Of a DNA stretch of 64,000 bases, positions 25,753-35,003 are shown in pieces; positions within the stretch are counted from its first letter, which is position 1; each line of letters begins with the position of its first letter. The notes beneath the pieces were generated by a model. The model saw only the letters and a program-made list of their open reading frames with translations. It was not told the DNA's origin and did no database searches. The stretch covers positions 1 to 64,000 of the forward strand of contig NZ_JAIVAP010000005.1 of NCBI RefSeq assembly GCF_020171945.1. The letters run 5' to 3'. The stretch is from Bacillus infantis. Lineage in GTDB: Bacteria > Bacillota > Bacilli > Bacillales > Cytobacillaceae. The translations under genes and the position numbers were made by a program.

Positions 25753-26639
25753 GTGATTATACATACCCGATTGTATTTGGCCTGATTATTGGAACGGCTA
25801 CGAGGATGTACATGCTGCGGACGGATTACCGGCAGTACCCGACATATCTGCATGGTAAAATCATACACCTGGCCCTCGGGTTCATAGCCGCGGCTCTCGG
25901 GACGGTTGCTGTCCCTTCTATTCTGGAGCAGGATTTTACAGCGGTGACCTTCTTGACTCTTGCTGCAAGCCAGTTCCGTGAGGTCAGGAACATGGAAAGG
26001 AACACCCTGGCAGAACTGGATTCCTATGAATTGGTTTCCAGGGGCAAAACCTATATTGAGGGAATTGCCGTTGCTTTTGAAAGCCGGAATTATCTTGTGA
26101 TTTTCACATCCTTGATAAGCACCCTTTGCTATATTGTCATTAATATATGGGCCGGCATCATTGCGGCCATTCTGTCAGTGCTTATATCCAAAAAGCTCAT
26201 GGCAGGGGGGAGGCTCGGGGATATAGTGGAAATTGAATATGTGGAACCGCGCTTTGATGGGGCTGGCCTTTATGTAGACAATATCTATATCATGAATATC
26301 GGGCTTCCCGCGAGGCAGGAGGAAGTGCTGAGGTATGGGATGGGATTCATTCTAAAGCCAAAATCCTTTGACGCTCGTTCAACCATCGCCAACCTTGGAC
26401 AAAGGCAGGCGATCCTTCACGATGTCTCAATCGCGATGGGTGTGTACAGGGATTCCGGCACACCTGCGCTCGTCCCTCTCGCCAAGCGCGACTTGGATGA
26501 TGGAAGAGTGGGGGTTTTTCTGCTGCCCCAGGAGAAGGACATTGAAAGGGCCATCAAAGTGATCGGCAGTGTACCGACGCTTGAAAATGCCATAAGGATG
26601 CCGTCCGAACGGGAAAGGAAGAGCGGAAATGGTCATTGA
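25749..26639 (+). CDS. seaA: YIEGIA-family protein (YphB/SeaA), spore envelope
   Basis: The 296-aa protein has several N-terminal and central membrane helices and contains the family-defining motif YIEGIA (near residue 97). A soluble C-terminal part ends in ERERKSGNGH. The B. subtilis orthologue, SeaA/YphB, is associated with spore envelope assembly. ATG 25749 overlaps the yphA stop; the longer upstream frame lies inside yphA. The next small gene overlaps its last codons and encodes the usual partner. Confidence 0.85.
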   Translation: MSDYTYPIVFGLIIGTATRMYMLRTDYRQYPTYLHGKIIHLALGFIAAALGTVAVPSILEQDFTAVTFLTLAASQFREVRNMERNTLAELDSYELVSRGKTYIEGIAVAFESRNYLVIFTSLISTLCYIVINIWAGIIAAILSVLISKKLMAGGRLGDIVEIEYVEPRFDGAGLYVDNIYIMNIGLPARQEEVLRYGMGFILKPKSFDARSTIANLGQRQAILHDVSIAMGVYRDSGTPALVPLAKRDLDDGRVGVFLLPQEKDIERAIKVIGSVPTLENAIRMPSERERKSGNGH

Positions 26640-26814
26640 GAAATTTATATTGGCAGTTATTACGACGAACCCAAAAAAGGCACCTTCAGGGGCAGCTGTG
26701 TTCCATTGTGACGACAAAAAAGAGATGGAGCATGTGGCTGCCAATCTTGAAGCCATTTTAGACGGAATTGCCCATGCTCTGACAGATGAAATGTATGTAA
26801 TTGTCAAGCATTGA
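26629..26814 (+). CDS. Small partner of YIEGIA protein (capping-complex-type subunit)
   Basis: The 61-aa soluble protein (VIEKFILAVITTNPKKAPSG...YVIVKH) lies in the invariant position after a YIEGIA gene, overlapping its end by 11 bp. Such proteins are annotated as the capping-complex subunit for YIEGIA. The name rests on family naming; no activity can be read from the sequence. GGAAAGGAAGAG precedes ATG 26629. A terminator-like hairpin follows at 26876. Confidence 0.75.
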   Translation: MVIEKFILAVITTNPKKAPSGAAVFHCDDKKEMEHVAANLEAILDGIAHALTDEMYVIVKH

Positions 26815-26875
26815 TGGTTCTTCCAATGTTTTCGTTGCGGGGATTCTGCCTCTTTGATAAAATGATTAGGTTAGG

Positions 26876-26905
26876 CCCTTCTGCAAACAGGAAGGGTTTA
26901 TTTTA
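26876..26905 (+). terminator. Terminator of yphA-seaA operon
   Basis: CCCTTC pairs with GAAGGG around TGCAAACAG, followed by TTTATTTTA. A second hairpin CATCCTGA/TCAGGATG follows at 26916-26936. Confidence 0.7.
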
Positions 26906-27005
26906 TACACGGGCCATCCTGAAGAAATCAGGATGATGATGAAAGCAATTCATTTGACTCTTTCGAGCAGTGTTTAAAGTATATAAAAGTGAAAGGGTGA
27001 TGTTC

Positions 27006-28316
27006 ATGGCAAAACCGGTTATCGCCATTGTAGGACGTCCAAACGTCGGAAAATCAACGATTTTCAACAGAATAGTAGGAGAAAGGATCTCCATTGTCGA
27101 AGATATACCTGGTGTGACCAGAGATAGAATCTACAGTTCAGCGGAATGGCTGAATCTCGATTTCAATATCATCGACACCGGCGGGATTGATATAGGAGAC
27201 GAGCCTTTCCTGGAGCAGATCAGGCAGCAGGCTGAAATCGCCATCGAAGAAGCTGATGTCATCCTGTTCTTGACCAATGGGCGGGAAGGCGTTACATCAG
27301 CTGATGAAGCGGTCGCTAAAATACTGTATAAATCAAAGAAACCTGTAGTGCTTGGGGTCAACAAAATTGACAACCCGGATATGCGCGACCAGATCTATGA
27401 TTTCTATGCCCTTGGATTTGGTGAGCCAATCCCGATCTCAGGTTCCCACGGGCTGGGGCTTGGGGACCTGCTTGATGAAGCAGCAAAGCATTTTCCTGAT
27501 ACAAAGGACAAGGACTATGGCGATGATGTCATTAAGTTCTCCCTGATTGGGCGCCCTAATGTCGGGAAATCTTCCCTCGTCAATGCTATTCTCGGGGAAG
27601 AAAGGGTCATTGTTTCCAATATTGCCGGCACGACGCGCGATGCTGTCGATTCCCTGCTCACTTACAATGGGGATCAGTATGTGATCATTGATACAGCTGG
27701 AATGCGGAAAAAAGGCAAGGTGTACGAAAGCACTGAAAAATACAGTGTCCTGAGAGCTTTAAGGGCCATCGAGCGCTCAGATGTCGTCCTTGTTGTCATT
27801 GATGCTGATGAAGGCATTCTGGAGCAGGATAAAAAGATTGCGGGCTATGCGCATGAAGCCGGCCGCGCTGTTGTAATTGTCGTCAATAAATGGGATGCTG
27901 TCGAGAAGGACGAAAAAACAATGAAGGCGTTTGAAACGAATATCAGGGAGCATTTCCAATTCCTTGACTATGCTCCGATCGTCTTCTTGTCTGCCTTAAC
28001 AAAGAAGCGGATCCATACATTGATTCCGCAGATCAACCAGGCAAGCGAAAACCACAGCATGCGTGTGGAAACGAGCGTCCTGAATGATGTTGTCATGGAT
28101 GCCGTGGCGATGAATCCAACGCCTACCGATAAAGGAAAGCGCCTGCGGATTTACTATACGACTCAAGTGGCTGTCAAGCCGCCTGTATTTGTGGTATTTG
28201 TCAATGATCCTGAGCTTATGCATTTCTCCTACGAGCGTTTCCTGGAAAACCGCATAAGAGATGCTTTTGGATTTGAAGGTACTCCAATTAAAATATTTGC
28301 ACGGGAAAGAAAATAA
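27006..28316 (+). CDS. der: Ribosome-assembly GTPase Der (EngA)
   Basis: The 436-aa protein carries two tandem GTPase domains: GRPNVGKST at residues 9-17 with DTGG and NKID, and GRPNVGKSS near 183 with DTAG and NKWD. A C-terminal KH-like domain follows (about 355-436). Der is essential for 50S subunit maturation. ATG 27006 follows AAAGGGTGATG; the upstream in-frame ATG 26970 has no ribosome site and lacks homologous residues. gpsA follows 15 bp later. Confidence 0.97.
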   Translation: MAKPVIAIVGRPNVGKSTIFNRIVGERISIVEDIPGVTRDRIYSSAEWLNLDFNIIDTGGIDIGDEPFLEQIRQQAEIAIEEADVILFLTNGREGVTSADEAVAKILYKSKKPVVLGVNKIDNPDMRDQIYDFYALGFGEPIPISGSHGLGLGDLLDEAAKHFPDTKDKDYGDDVIKFSLIGRPNVGKSSLVNAILGEERVIVSNIAGTTRDAVDSLLTYNGDQYVIIDTAGMRKKGKVYESTEKYSVLRALRAIERSDVVLVVIDADEGILEQDKKIAGYAHEAGRAVVIVVNKWDAVEKDEKTMKAFETNIREHFQFLDYAPIVFLSALTKKRIHTLIPQINQASENHSMRVETSVLNDVVMDAVAMNPTPTDKGKRLRIYYTTQVAVKPPVFVVFVNDPELMHFSYERFLENRIRDAFGFEGTPIKIFARERK

Positions 28317-28331
28317 AAAGGGTGTGATTGT

Positions 28332-29384
28332 ATGCTGGATCAATCGAGCAAGATAACCGTTGCCGGTGCAGGCAGCTGGGGCACGGCACTCGCCATGGTG
28401 CTGGCTGACAATGGCCTCCAAGTCAGGCTCTGGGGGCATAACCCTGTACAGATCAAGGAAATCAATGAACAGCACACCAATCAAAAGTATTTGCCTGATA
28501 TAAAACTGCCTTCAGGCATTCAAGGCTTCAGCTCACTGGAAGAGGCTCTTGAAGGTGTTGACACGCTGATTTTGGCGGTGCCGACAAAAGCCATCAGGGA
28601 AGTCGCCGGCAGGATTAACGAATTTCAGCGTGAGCCCCTCACTATCGTACATGTCAGCAAAGGCATCGAACCGGATACATTGCTGAGGATATCAGAAATG
28701 ATCGAGGAAGAATTCACGAGTGAAGCCCTCGGCAGCGTGGTGGTCCTTTCCGGCCCAAGCCATGCAGAGGAAGTCAGCCTCCGCCATCCGACAACTGTCA
28801 CTGTATCTTCAAAGAATATTGAGGCTGCAGAGCATGTGCAGGACCTTTTTATAAACCATAACTTCAGGGTATACACGAATCCGGATATCATTGGCGTGGA
28901 AATCGGCGGAGCGCTGAAGAATATCATAGCATTGGCAGCAGGGATCACCGATGGCCTAGGCTATGGAGATAATGCCAAAGCGGCCCTTATTACAAGGGGG
29001 CTTGCCGAAATTGCCAGGCTTGGCACTAAAATGGGCGCAAGCCCGCTGACTTTCTCGGGATTGACCGGAATCGGCGACCTGATTGTGACTTGTACGAGTG
29101 TCCATTCCCGCAACTGGAGAGCAGGAAACCTTCTCGGGAAGGGGCATAGCCTGCAGGAAGTCCTTGATAATATGGGAATGGTTGTAGAAGGCGTCAGAAC
29201 CACGAAAGCTGCATACCAGCTGGCTGAAAAGTATAATGTAAAGATGCCTATCACGGAAGCGCTGTATGAAGTGCTGTTTAATGGGGCCGACCCGAAAGAA
29301 TCCGTCGACAAGCTGATGGCTAGAGGGAAAACGCATGAAATGGAAGACCTTGCAAACGTGCTTGAAGACAGGGCAGACAAGTGA
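28332..29384 (+). CDS. gpsA: Glycerol-3-phosphate dehydrogenase [NAD(P)+]
   Basis: The 350-aa enzyme reduces dihydroxyacetone phosphate to sn-glycerol 3-phosphate for phospholipid synthesis. The nucleotide motif [17 protein letters not shown] is near residues 13-29. The catalytic Lys is in [14 protein letters not shown] (near 195), and the substrate loop is [25 protein letters not shown] precedes ATG 28332. It forms an operon with der and ends at the terminator at 29536. Confidence 0.97.
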   Translation: MLDQSSKITVAGAGSWGTALAMVLADNGLQVRLWGHNPVQIKEINEQHTNQKYLPDIKLPSGIQGFSSLEEALEGVDTLILAVPTKAIREVAGRINEFQREPLTIVHVSKGIEPDTLLRISEMIEEEFTSEALGSVVVLSGPSHAEEVSLRHPTTVTVSSKNIEAAEHVQDLFINHNFRVYTNPDIIGVEIGGALKNIIALAAGITDGLGYGDNAKAALITRGLAEIARLGTKMGASPLTFSGLTGIGDLIVTCTSVHSRNWRAGNLLGKGHSLQEVLDNMGMVVEGVRTTKAAYQLAEKYNVKMPITEALYEVLFNGADPKESVDKLMARGKTHEMEDLANVLEDRADK

Positions 29385-29535
29385 ATGCTATGATTTGCTG
29401 CAAGGAAAGATAATTATTTTTGCGGCAGCAGCAAAATTTAGGCATTCGAGGATGCGGGAAAGGAACTTCCTGCATACAATGCAACGAAGCAAACTGGTGA
29501 TATGAACAGGGTGCATGGGTTATTTAGTCGCATAA

Positions 29536-29580
29536 GGCCAAAGCAGAGATTGCCCCATCTTTGCTTTGGCTCTTTTTTTT
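29536..29580 (+). terminator. Terminator of der-gpsA
   Basis: GCCAAAGCA and AGAT pair with ATCT and TGCTTTGGC, followed by T8. The 150 bp between gpsA and this hairpin hold no recognisable gene. Confidence 0.92.
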
Positions 29581-29600
29581 GGGGTTCACAGCGAAATTCC

Positions 29601-29631
29601 ATGCTGGCGCCAGCATTTTAAGCGAAATGCT
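29601..29631. promoter_or_regulatory. Overlapping palindromes before yphE promoter
   Basis: ATGCTGGCGCCAGCAT (29601-29616) is a perfect 16-bp palindrome. It overlaps a second dyad, AGCATTT-TAAGCG-AAATGCT (29612-29631). They end 1 bp before the -35 box of the yphE promoter and could be an operator. Confidence 0.45.
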
Positions 29632-29632
29632 T

Positions 29633-29662
29633 TTGATTCATTTTCAGCCTGTATGATATAAT
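29633..29662 (+). promoter_or_regulatory. Promoter of yphE-yphF
   Basis: TTGATT (29633-29638) and TATAAT (29657-29662) are 18 bp apart, 28 bp before the yphE start. Confidence 0.6.
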
Positions 29663-29687
29663 ACATTTCGGAAAAGGGAGTGAGACA

Positions 29688-29891
29688 ATGTCGCCTGCTT
29701 TAATGAAGATGTGGGTATCTTTAGCTTCAATGGGGTTCATGTTCATATCAATATTATTGATTTATCTGAGCCGGTATAAATTAAACAATAAACCGCTTAA
29801 ATTCATATCTGCCCTAATTGCGTATCTGTTAATGATTGTTTCCGGGCTCATCATCCTGTTTGTCGTTTTGAGCGGACCTACCAATGAATAA
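29688..29891 (+). CDS. yphE: YphE, small two-span membrane protein (DUF2768)
   Basis: The 67-aa product has two hydrophobic helices (about residues 9-27 and 39-62) joined by a basic loop (SRYKLNNKP). It matches the DUF2768 protein located between gpsA and yphF in B. subtilis. GGGAGTGAG precedes ATG 29688. Function unknown. Confidence 0.85.
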   Translation: MSPALMKMWVSLASMGFMFISILLIYLSRYKLNNKPLKFISALIAYLLMIVSGLIILFVVLSGPTNE

Positions 29892-29921
29892 CAAATTTAA
29901 AAACCTGAAGGATTGGAATCT

Positions 29922-30635
29922 ATGAAAAAGAAGCTAGCCATGCTGTCTATGACAGCGGTTTTATCCTTTCTGCTTGCCGGATGCATGTATCCGGAGGACA
30001 AGCTTTCGCAGAATCAGACACCATATCAGGACCAGGTCAATTCTGTCCAGTCGGCTGTTGATCAGTTTCAGGAAGACAATGGGGGCATCCTTCCAATAAA
30101 GACGAGGGAGGAGAATACACCCATTTACCAGAAGTATCCGATAGATTTTAAAAAGATCACTCCAAAATATATGGCAGAGCCGCCAGGCAATAGCTTTGAA
30201 TCCGGAGGCATCTTCCAGTACGTGATCATGGATGCGGAGGAAGATCCGAAAGTCAAGCTCTTCGACCTCAGGATGGCTGAGTCTATCAGGGATATTAAAG
30301 TACGCATTAAGCTGCAGGGCTATCCGCCATATAAAGAAAAGATCGCCGATAATGTTTATACACTCGATTATGCAGCCCTCGGCTTTAAAGAGGAGCCGCT
30401 GGCTGTAAGTCCGTATACCAGCCGCAATCTTCACTTTGTTGTTTCCGTAAATGGAGACGTTTACGTAGACTATCTGCCTGACCTCTATGAAGCGTTGGAA
30501 AATCACAAGGATCACGGATATAAGGAAGGCGATGACATACGCGCACTCCTTGGGAAAGAATCCCTTTTTGTCCCTGCCTATTCGCTTCCCTATACAATCA
30601 ATGCCAAAGGAGAACCAATCTTTTTGGCGAAATAG
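29922..30635 (+). CDS. yphF: YphF lipoprotein
   Basis: The 237-aa protein has a lipoprotein signal peptide with lipobox LLAGC (Cys21 becomes lipidated), so it is anchored outside the membrane. The mature part contains no recognised catalytic motif. ATG 29922 is chosen because AAGGAT lies upstream and it gives a normal Lys-rich n-region; TTG 29913 would lengthen it. It is co-transcribed with yphE and precedes spoIVA, as in B. subtilis. Role unknown. Confidence 0.85.
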   Translation: MKKKLAMLSMTAVLSFLLAGCMYPEDKLSQNQTPYQDQVNSVQSAVDQFQEDNGGILPIKTREENTPIYQKYPIDFKKITPKYMAEPPGNSFESGGIFQYVIMDAEEDPKVKLFDLRMAESIRDIKVRIKLQGYPPYKEKIADNVYTLDYAALGFKEEPLAVSPYTSRNLHFVVSVNGDVYVDYLPDLYEALENHKDHGYKEGDDIRALLGKESLFVPAYSLPYTINAKGEPIFLAK

Positions 30636-30639
30636 TCAT

Positions 30640-30685
30640 AACCCTTCTTCTGCAAAATATATTGTAGGAGAAGGGTTTTTCTTTT
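30640..30685 (+). terminator. Terminator of yphE-yphF
   Basis: AACCCTTCT pairs with AGAAGGGTT, followed by TTTCTTTTT; the loop is about 20 nt. Confidence 0.8.
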
Positions 30686-30762
30686 TAAAAAGCAAATTCA
30701 AGCGTATAGAGAGAAAGGGCTTTTTCAAAGCGGGAGAGTAAGGGGATAAAAATAAAAAAACT

Positions 30763-30793
30763 GTCATAAAGAAATAGGACAACATCATAAATA
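30763..30793 (+). promoter_or_regulatory. Candidate sigma-E promoter of spoIVA
   Basis: GTCATAAA (30763-30770) and CATAAATA (30786-30793) are separated by 15 bp, a good match to mother-cell sigma-E promoters (xTCATAxx and CATAxxxT). spoIVA is a known sigma-E target in B. subtilis. Confidence 0.65.
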
Positions 30794-30864
30794 TATAATG
30801 TCCAAAAATAATTGAATGATAGGATAATATTATCCCACTAACTCAAGATTCAGGAGGGGATCAC

Positions 30865-32343
30865 TTGGAAAAGGTAGATATTTTTAAAGATATTGCCGAA
30901 AGAACAGGCGGTGATATTTATTTCGGAGTCGTTGGTGCCGTCCGCACCGGTAAATCCACGTTTATCAAAAAGTTCATGGAGCTGGTGGTGCTTCCGAATA
31001 TGAGCAATGAGGCAGACCGGGCGCGCACACAGGACGAACTTCCACAAAGCGCGGCAGGCAAAACCATCATGACAACAGAGCCCAAATTCGTCCCAAATCA
31101 GGCAGCTGCCGTCCAGGTTGCAGAGGGGCTGGATGTCAACATCAGGCTTGTGGACTGTGTCGGCTATACAGTGCCGGGCGCCAAAGGCTATGAAGATGAA
31201 AATGGTCCAAGAATGATTACCACGCCTTGGTATGAAGAACCGATCCCCTTCCATGAAGCTGCGGAGATCGGGACAAGGAAAGTCATCCAGGAGCATTCGA
31301 CGATTGGCGTCGTTATTACAACAGACGGTACAATCGGAGAAATACCGCGCACCAATTATCTGGAGGCCGAGGAAAGAGTCATTGAGGAGCTGAAAGAGGT
31401 CGGCAAGCCTTTCATCATGGTTGTCAACAGCGTCCAGCCTCATCACCCGAACACTGAAGCACTGAGAGTCCAGCTGTCTGAGAAGTATGACATACCTGTG
31501 CTGGCAATGAGCGTGGAAAGTATGAGGGAAACTGATGTATTGAGCGTAATGCGTGAAGCACTGTACGAATTCCCGGTGCTCGAGGTGAATGTCAACCTGC
31601 CGAGCTGGGTGATGGTTCTGCGGGAGAATCACTGGCTTCGCGAAAGCTACCAGGAAGCTGTAAAGGAAACAGTCAAGGATATCAAACGGCTGCGGGATGT
31701 AGACCGTGTTGTCCACCTTTTCAGTGACTATGAATTCATAGACAGGGCGGGCCTTGCCGGAATAGAAATGGGCCAGGGAGTTGCAGAAATCGACCTGTTT
31801 GCCCCGGATGACCTTTATGATGAGATTTTAAAAGAAATTGTGGGGGTTGAAATCCGCGGCAAGGATCATCTGCTTGAACTGATGCAGGACTTTGCCCATG
31901 CAAAAGCTGAGTATGACCAGATTTCGGATGCGCTGAAAATGGTGAAGCAGACCGGCTACGGCATAGCGGCGCCGTCGCTTGCTGATATGAGCCTTGATGA
32001 GCCGGAAATCATCCGCCAGGGAGCGCGTTTCGGGGTACGCCTGAAGGCGGTTGCGCCTTCCATCCATATGATCAAGGTGGATGTCGAATCCGAGTTTGCG
32101 CCGATCATAGGAACTGAAAAGCAAAGCGAGGAGCTTGTCCGCTATCTGATGCAGGATTTTGAAGACGATCCTCTATCCATCTGGAATTCTGATATATTTG
32201 GCCGCTCCCTCAGTTCCATCGTAAGAGAAGGAATTCAGGCAAAGCTTTCTCTCATGCCTGAAAACGCCAGATACAAGCTGAAGGAAACGCTGGAAAGAAT
32301 CATCAATGAAGGATCCGGCGGCCTGATTGCCATCATCCTATAA
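30865..32343 (+). CDS. spoIVA: Stage IV sporulation protein A, coat morphogenetic ATPase
   Basis: The 492-aa protein forms the basement layer of the spore coat around the forespore by ATP-driven polymerisation. The N-terminal TRAFAC-type ATPase domain has Walker A GAVRTGKST (near residue 23), a Walker B-like LVDCVGY (near 95) and NSVQPHHPN. A middle domain and the conserved C-terminus (ending GGLIAIIL) that anchors to SpoVM complete it. It starts at TTG 30865 after AGGAGGGGAT. The length matches the family. Confidence 0.98.
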   Translation: MEKVDIFKDIAERTGGDIYFGVVGAVRTGKSTFIKKFMELVVLPNMSNEADRARTQDELPQSAAGKTIMTTEPKFVPNQAAAVQVAEGLDVNIRLVDCVGYTVPGAKGYEDENGPRMITTPWYEEPIPFHEAAEIGTRKVIQEHSTIGVVITTDGTIGEIPRTNYLEAEERVIEELKEVGKPFIMVVNSVQPHHPNTEALRVQLSEKYDIPVLAMSVESMRETDVLSVMREALYEFPVLEVNVNLPSWVMVLRENHWLRESYQEAVKETVKDIKRLRDVDRVVHLFSDYEFIDRAGLAGIEMGQGVAEIDLFAPDDLYDEILKEIVGVEIRGKDHLLELMQDFAHAKAEYDQISDALKMVKQTGYGIAAPSLADMSLDEPEIIRQGARFGVRLKAVAPSIHMIKVDVESEFAPIIGTEKQSEELVRYLMQDFEDDPLSIWNSDIFGRSLSSIVREGIQAKLSLMPENARYKLKETLERIINEGSGGLIAIIL

Positions 32344-32353
32344 TGAAAATCTG

Positions 32354-32379
32354 AAGGGCAGCGGAAGCTGCCCTTTTTA
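32354..32379 (+). terminator. Terminator of spoIVA
   Basis: AAGGGCAGC pairs with GCTGCCCTT around GGAA, followed by TTT. Confidence 0.92.
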
Positions 32380-32585
32380 GCGTTTATTTTTTGGCGTGGT
32401 ATACTGGGAACCGTTTTGGAACTTAATCAAGGGCTCTTACCGTAAAGATTGTTACTTCAAATTATTATAAAGAATGATTTACATTCTTCGGTATCGCGGG
32501 AAGAAAGGTTTTTTCAGCTAACAGGGCAGGAGTAGTTTTAAAAAACCAGGAAGTCTTATTCTTATTTGTGTGACCAGCAAGCCTT

Positions 32586-32783
32586 AAAATAAGCGGAGAA
32601 TTTCCGGTTAAGCTGCTAAATATGGCCTGGGCGATTGTAAATAAGCAGAAAATTTCCGGTTATGGGGAGCGAAATTGACCATTTTCCTGTTTTTTGAGTC
32701 GATAGAAGGAATTTCTCCGTCTATTTGAGCTATTTTTAGAGTTTTTTCAAACTTAGGGGGAAATTCTCCGCTTATTTTTCAGC
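32586..32783. repeat. Inverted pair of ~52-bp-spaced repeat motifs
   Basis: AAATAAGCGGAGAATTTCC at 32587 recurs as AAATAAGCAGAAAATTTCC 52 bp later (32639). Two copies then appear in reverse orientation (GGAATTTCTCCG near 32709 and GGAAATTCTCCGCTTATTTT near 32760), 51 bp apart. The outer copies form a 20-bp inverted repeat spanning about 195 bp. The rest of 32380-33060 shows nothing firm. The spacing equals that of the two tandem arrays elsewhere in the window. Confidence 0.85.
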
Positions 32784-33070
32784 ATGTCGCTTTGGCAAGC
32801 ACTAGCAGCATCTGCATCCTGAAGGTGTAATTTATCACCTCTTATAAGGAAGGCACAATAGCATCAATCTATGCGAAAGGGGCCTTATGAATTGGCTGTG
32901 TTACACATTGCTGTTAATCTGTAATCAGCCGTATGAAACTTTGCTTGATTCCTTAGAGCAGTGCTGAATACCAGACTGAAAGCTTCCGTTTCAACAAGGA
33001 GCCCTAGGTAAGCCAATTGATAAAATATGTTATATGTTTTGAAAAATAGTGGATTGGGTAACAAAAAAGG

Positions 33071-33214
33071 GTGTCTTATTACAAGTTTGTTTCAAATAAG
33101 AAAAGATTACCATTAATTAATGAATATTTCTTGATAAGCCCAGATGATTATGATAATCTTTTAACAGAATTACCGTCGTGGCCGCGAAAACCCTTATATA
33201 TTAAGGTTTTTTAG
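33071..33214 (+). CDS. AT-rich small reading frame, possible gene remnant
   Basis: An open frame from GTG 33071 encodes 47 residues (MSYYKFVSNKKRLPLINEYF, then ISPDDYDNLL and PSWPRKPLYIKVF). It looks protein-like, with a hydrophobic/aromatic pattern and a proline-rich end. Its base composition is clearly more AT-rich than neighbouring genes. AAAAAGG lies immediately upstream but too close to be a normal ribosome site, so it may be the 3' remnant of a transferred gene. The family is not recognised. Its last codons also form a hairpin with T6 that could simply be a terminator before hbs. Confidence 0.35.
   Translation: MSYYKFVSNKKRLPLINEYFLISPDDYDNLLTELPSWPRKPLYIKVF
33131..33159 (+). promoter_or_regulatory. 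Candidate distal promoter of hbs
   Basis: TTGATA (33131-33136) and TAATCT (33154-33159) are 17 bp apart. A hairpin with T6 lies downstream at 33187-33212, so its transcripts may be attenuated before hbs. The assignment is weak. Confidence 0.35.
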
Positions 33215-33353
33215 CAAAAAAGATTGAAATCTTCATGCCGTTCATTTAATATAAGGTATGCCAATCATCACGACGTATAGAATTCCGTAAATTTGTTTAC
33301 AAATGATGATAAGATCCTTATCAGGGCAAGATTTTTGGGAGGAGGTGAAAGGC

Positions 33354-33626
33354 ATGAACAAGACAGAACTAATTAACGCAGTTGCTGAAGCTGGCGAGCT
33401 TTCTAAGAAGGACGCTACTAAAGCAGTTGACGCTGTATTTGATACTATTCTTAACGCACTTAAAAATGGTGATAAAGTACAATTGATCGGTTTCGGAAAC
33501 TTTGAAGTCCGCGAGCGTGCTGCACGTAAGGGCCGCAACCCGCAGACTGGTGATGAAATCGAAATCGCTGCAAGCAAAGTTCCTGCTTTTAAACCAGGTA
33601 AAGCGCTTAAAGACGCTGTTAAATAA
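33354..33626 (+). CDS. hbs: HU-family nucleoid protein HBsu
   Basis: The 90-aa histone-like protein bends and compacts DNA as a dimer. The full HU pattern is visible: [20 protein letters not shown], the signature [20 protein letters not shown] (residues 46-65) and the C-terminal [14 protein letters not shown] 33354 follows GGGAGGAGGTGA, an unusually strong ribosome site, consistent with very high expression. The codon choice is also more restricted than in neighbours. It is a monocistron between spoIVA and folE, as in B. subtilis. Confidence 0.98.
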   Translation: MNKTELINAVAEAGELSKKDATKAVDAVFDTILNALKNGDKVQLIGFGNFEVRERAARKGRNPQTGDEIEIAASKVPAFKPGKALKDAVK

Positions 33627-33657
33627 GTACATACCGTGCTTTAAGCTTATGCTTGAG

Positions 33658-33694
33658 CAAAAGGCCGCGAAATTCTTCGCGGCCTTTTATTTTT
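33658..33694 (+). terminator. Terminator of hbs
   Basis: A perfect stem AAAAGGCCGCGAA/TTCGCGGCCTTTT is followed by a T-rich tail. Confidence 0.95.
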
Positions 33695-33865
33695 GCTTGG
33701 GAATTCATAAATGGTAAGTTGCAGGCCATGAGCAATTCTTGATCATCATCCAGCAGCTGCACCGAGGTCACAAGCCTCGCACCTTGTATTTTGCCTGTTT
33801 GGAAATGGATGTGCTAATATGTAGGGGTAAAGGCACTAGAGAGATATGGTTTAGGAGGATGAATC

Positions 33866-34432
33866 ATGGCAAATGTCAACCGCGCCCAAATTGAAGAAGC
33901 GGTGCGTTCTATATTAGAAGCAATCGGAGAAGACCCTAACCGCGAAGGCCTGCTAGATACACCGAAGCGTGTGGCCAAGATGTATGAAGAGGTTTTTATG
34001 GGGATCGGGCAGGATCCCAAAGAATACTTTGAAACTATTTTTGGAGAAGAGCATGAGGAGCTTGTTCTTGTAAAGGACATCCCATTCTACAGCATGTGTG
34101 AGCACCATCTGGTTCCTTTCTTTGGGAAGGCCCATGTTGCCTATATCCCCAGGAATGGCAGGGTGACAGGGCTCAGCAAGCTTGCAAGGGCAGTCGAGGC
34201 CGTGGCAAAAAGGCCGCAGCTGCAAGAGCGGATCACCTCAACTGTAGCGAATGCTATTATGGAAAAATTGGAGCCCCACGGTGTAATGGTCATTGTAGAG
34301 GCCGAGCATATGTGCATGACGATGAGAGGCGTTAAAAAGCCTGGTTCCAAGACTGTCACTTCTGCAGTAAGAGGTGTGCTGGCAGAGGATGCCAGGGCGA
34401 GAGCTGAAGTCCTTTCATTAATCAAAGATTAA
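33866..34432 (+). CDS. folE: GTP cyclohydrolase I (MtrA)
   Basis: The 188-aa enzyme makes 7,8-dihydroneopterin triphosphate from GTP, the first step of folate synthesis. Zinc/catalytic motifs are [18 protein letters not shown] (near residues 75-92), [10 protein letters not shown] and the second Cys in [21 protein letters not shown] precedes ATG 33866. A candidate TTGCCT/TAATAT promoter lies at 33791-33820. It heads the conserved folE-mtrB pair. Confidence 0.97.
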   Translation: MANVNRAQIEEAVRSILEAIGEDPNREGLLDTPKRVAKMYEEVFMGIGQDPKEYFETIFGEEHEELVLVKDIPFYSMCEHHLVPFFGKAHVAYIPRNGRVTGLSKLARAVEAVAKRPQLQERITSTVANAIMEKLEPHGVMVIVEAEHMCMTMRGVKKPGSKTVTSAVRGVLAEDARARAEVLSLIKD

Positions 34433-34507
34433 TCTGCATCCCTGAGGCTGAAAGTACTGCTTTTAGCCTTTTATCTTGGCCGATGGCGGCTTGAAGGAGT
34501 GAAGGAT

Positions 34508-34744
34508 ATGGAAACGAGAAACAACCCGGCAGGAGACTATGTGGTAATTAAAGCAAAGGAAGACGGCGTGAATGTGATCGGGCTGACCAGAGGCTCAGAC
34601 ACACGCTTTCACCATTCTGAAAAACTTGATAAAGGGGAAGTCATGATCGCCCAATTCACCGAGCATACTTCAGCTATAAAAATCAGGGGCAATGCCTCCA
34701 TCATGACATGCTATGGAGAAGTGGAAAGCGAAGCTAAAAAATAG
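34508..34744 (+). CDS. mtrB: Trp RNA-binding attenuation protein TRAP (MtrB)
   Basis: The 78-aa protein forms an 11-subunit ring that, loaded with tryptophan, binds GAG/UAG repeats in trp leaders and terminates transcription. The RNA-contact residues seen in B. subtilis (Lys37, Lys56, Arg58) are kept as Lys39, Lys58 and Arg60, and the Trp pocket region [11 protein letters not shown] is intact. ATG 34508 is preferred to GTG 34499 because AAGGAG lies about 8-10 nt before it. No trp operon is present in this window. Confidence 0.95.
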   Translation: METRNNPAGDYVVIKAKEDGVNVIGLTRGSDTRFHHSEKLDKGEVMIAQFTEHTSAIKIRGNASIMTCYGEVESEAKK

Positions 34745-35003
34745 GAGCAGGGCACCGTAAATTTCCAGAGGTCTTTAAGCCTGGCATTTTTGCTTCCGGC
34801 GGAACATAACTTTCAATATAATCTGCCACGGCTACCCCTTTTATGATATAATTGTCTCTGTTTCATTGTGGACAATATTAAAATGGCCCCTAATGGCGAA
34901 TGCTATATGGGTAGCGCCCAGACCAGCACCGCCTTTTATAAAAAGAATGCACAGGCATCATAGGAAATACATAAATGACCTTCGGGGAACAAGGGTGATC
35001 AGA

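Noticed and set aside
34866-35003. 46-residue extension of hepS from ATG 34866
   Set aside because: The extension is basic, unlike known HepS proteins. TTG 35004 has the ribosome site and gives the family-like start MQDI.
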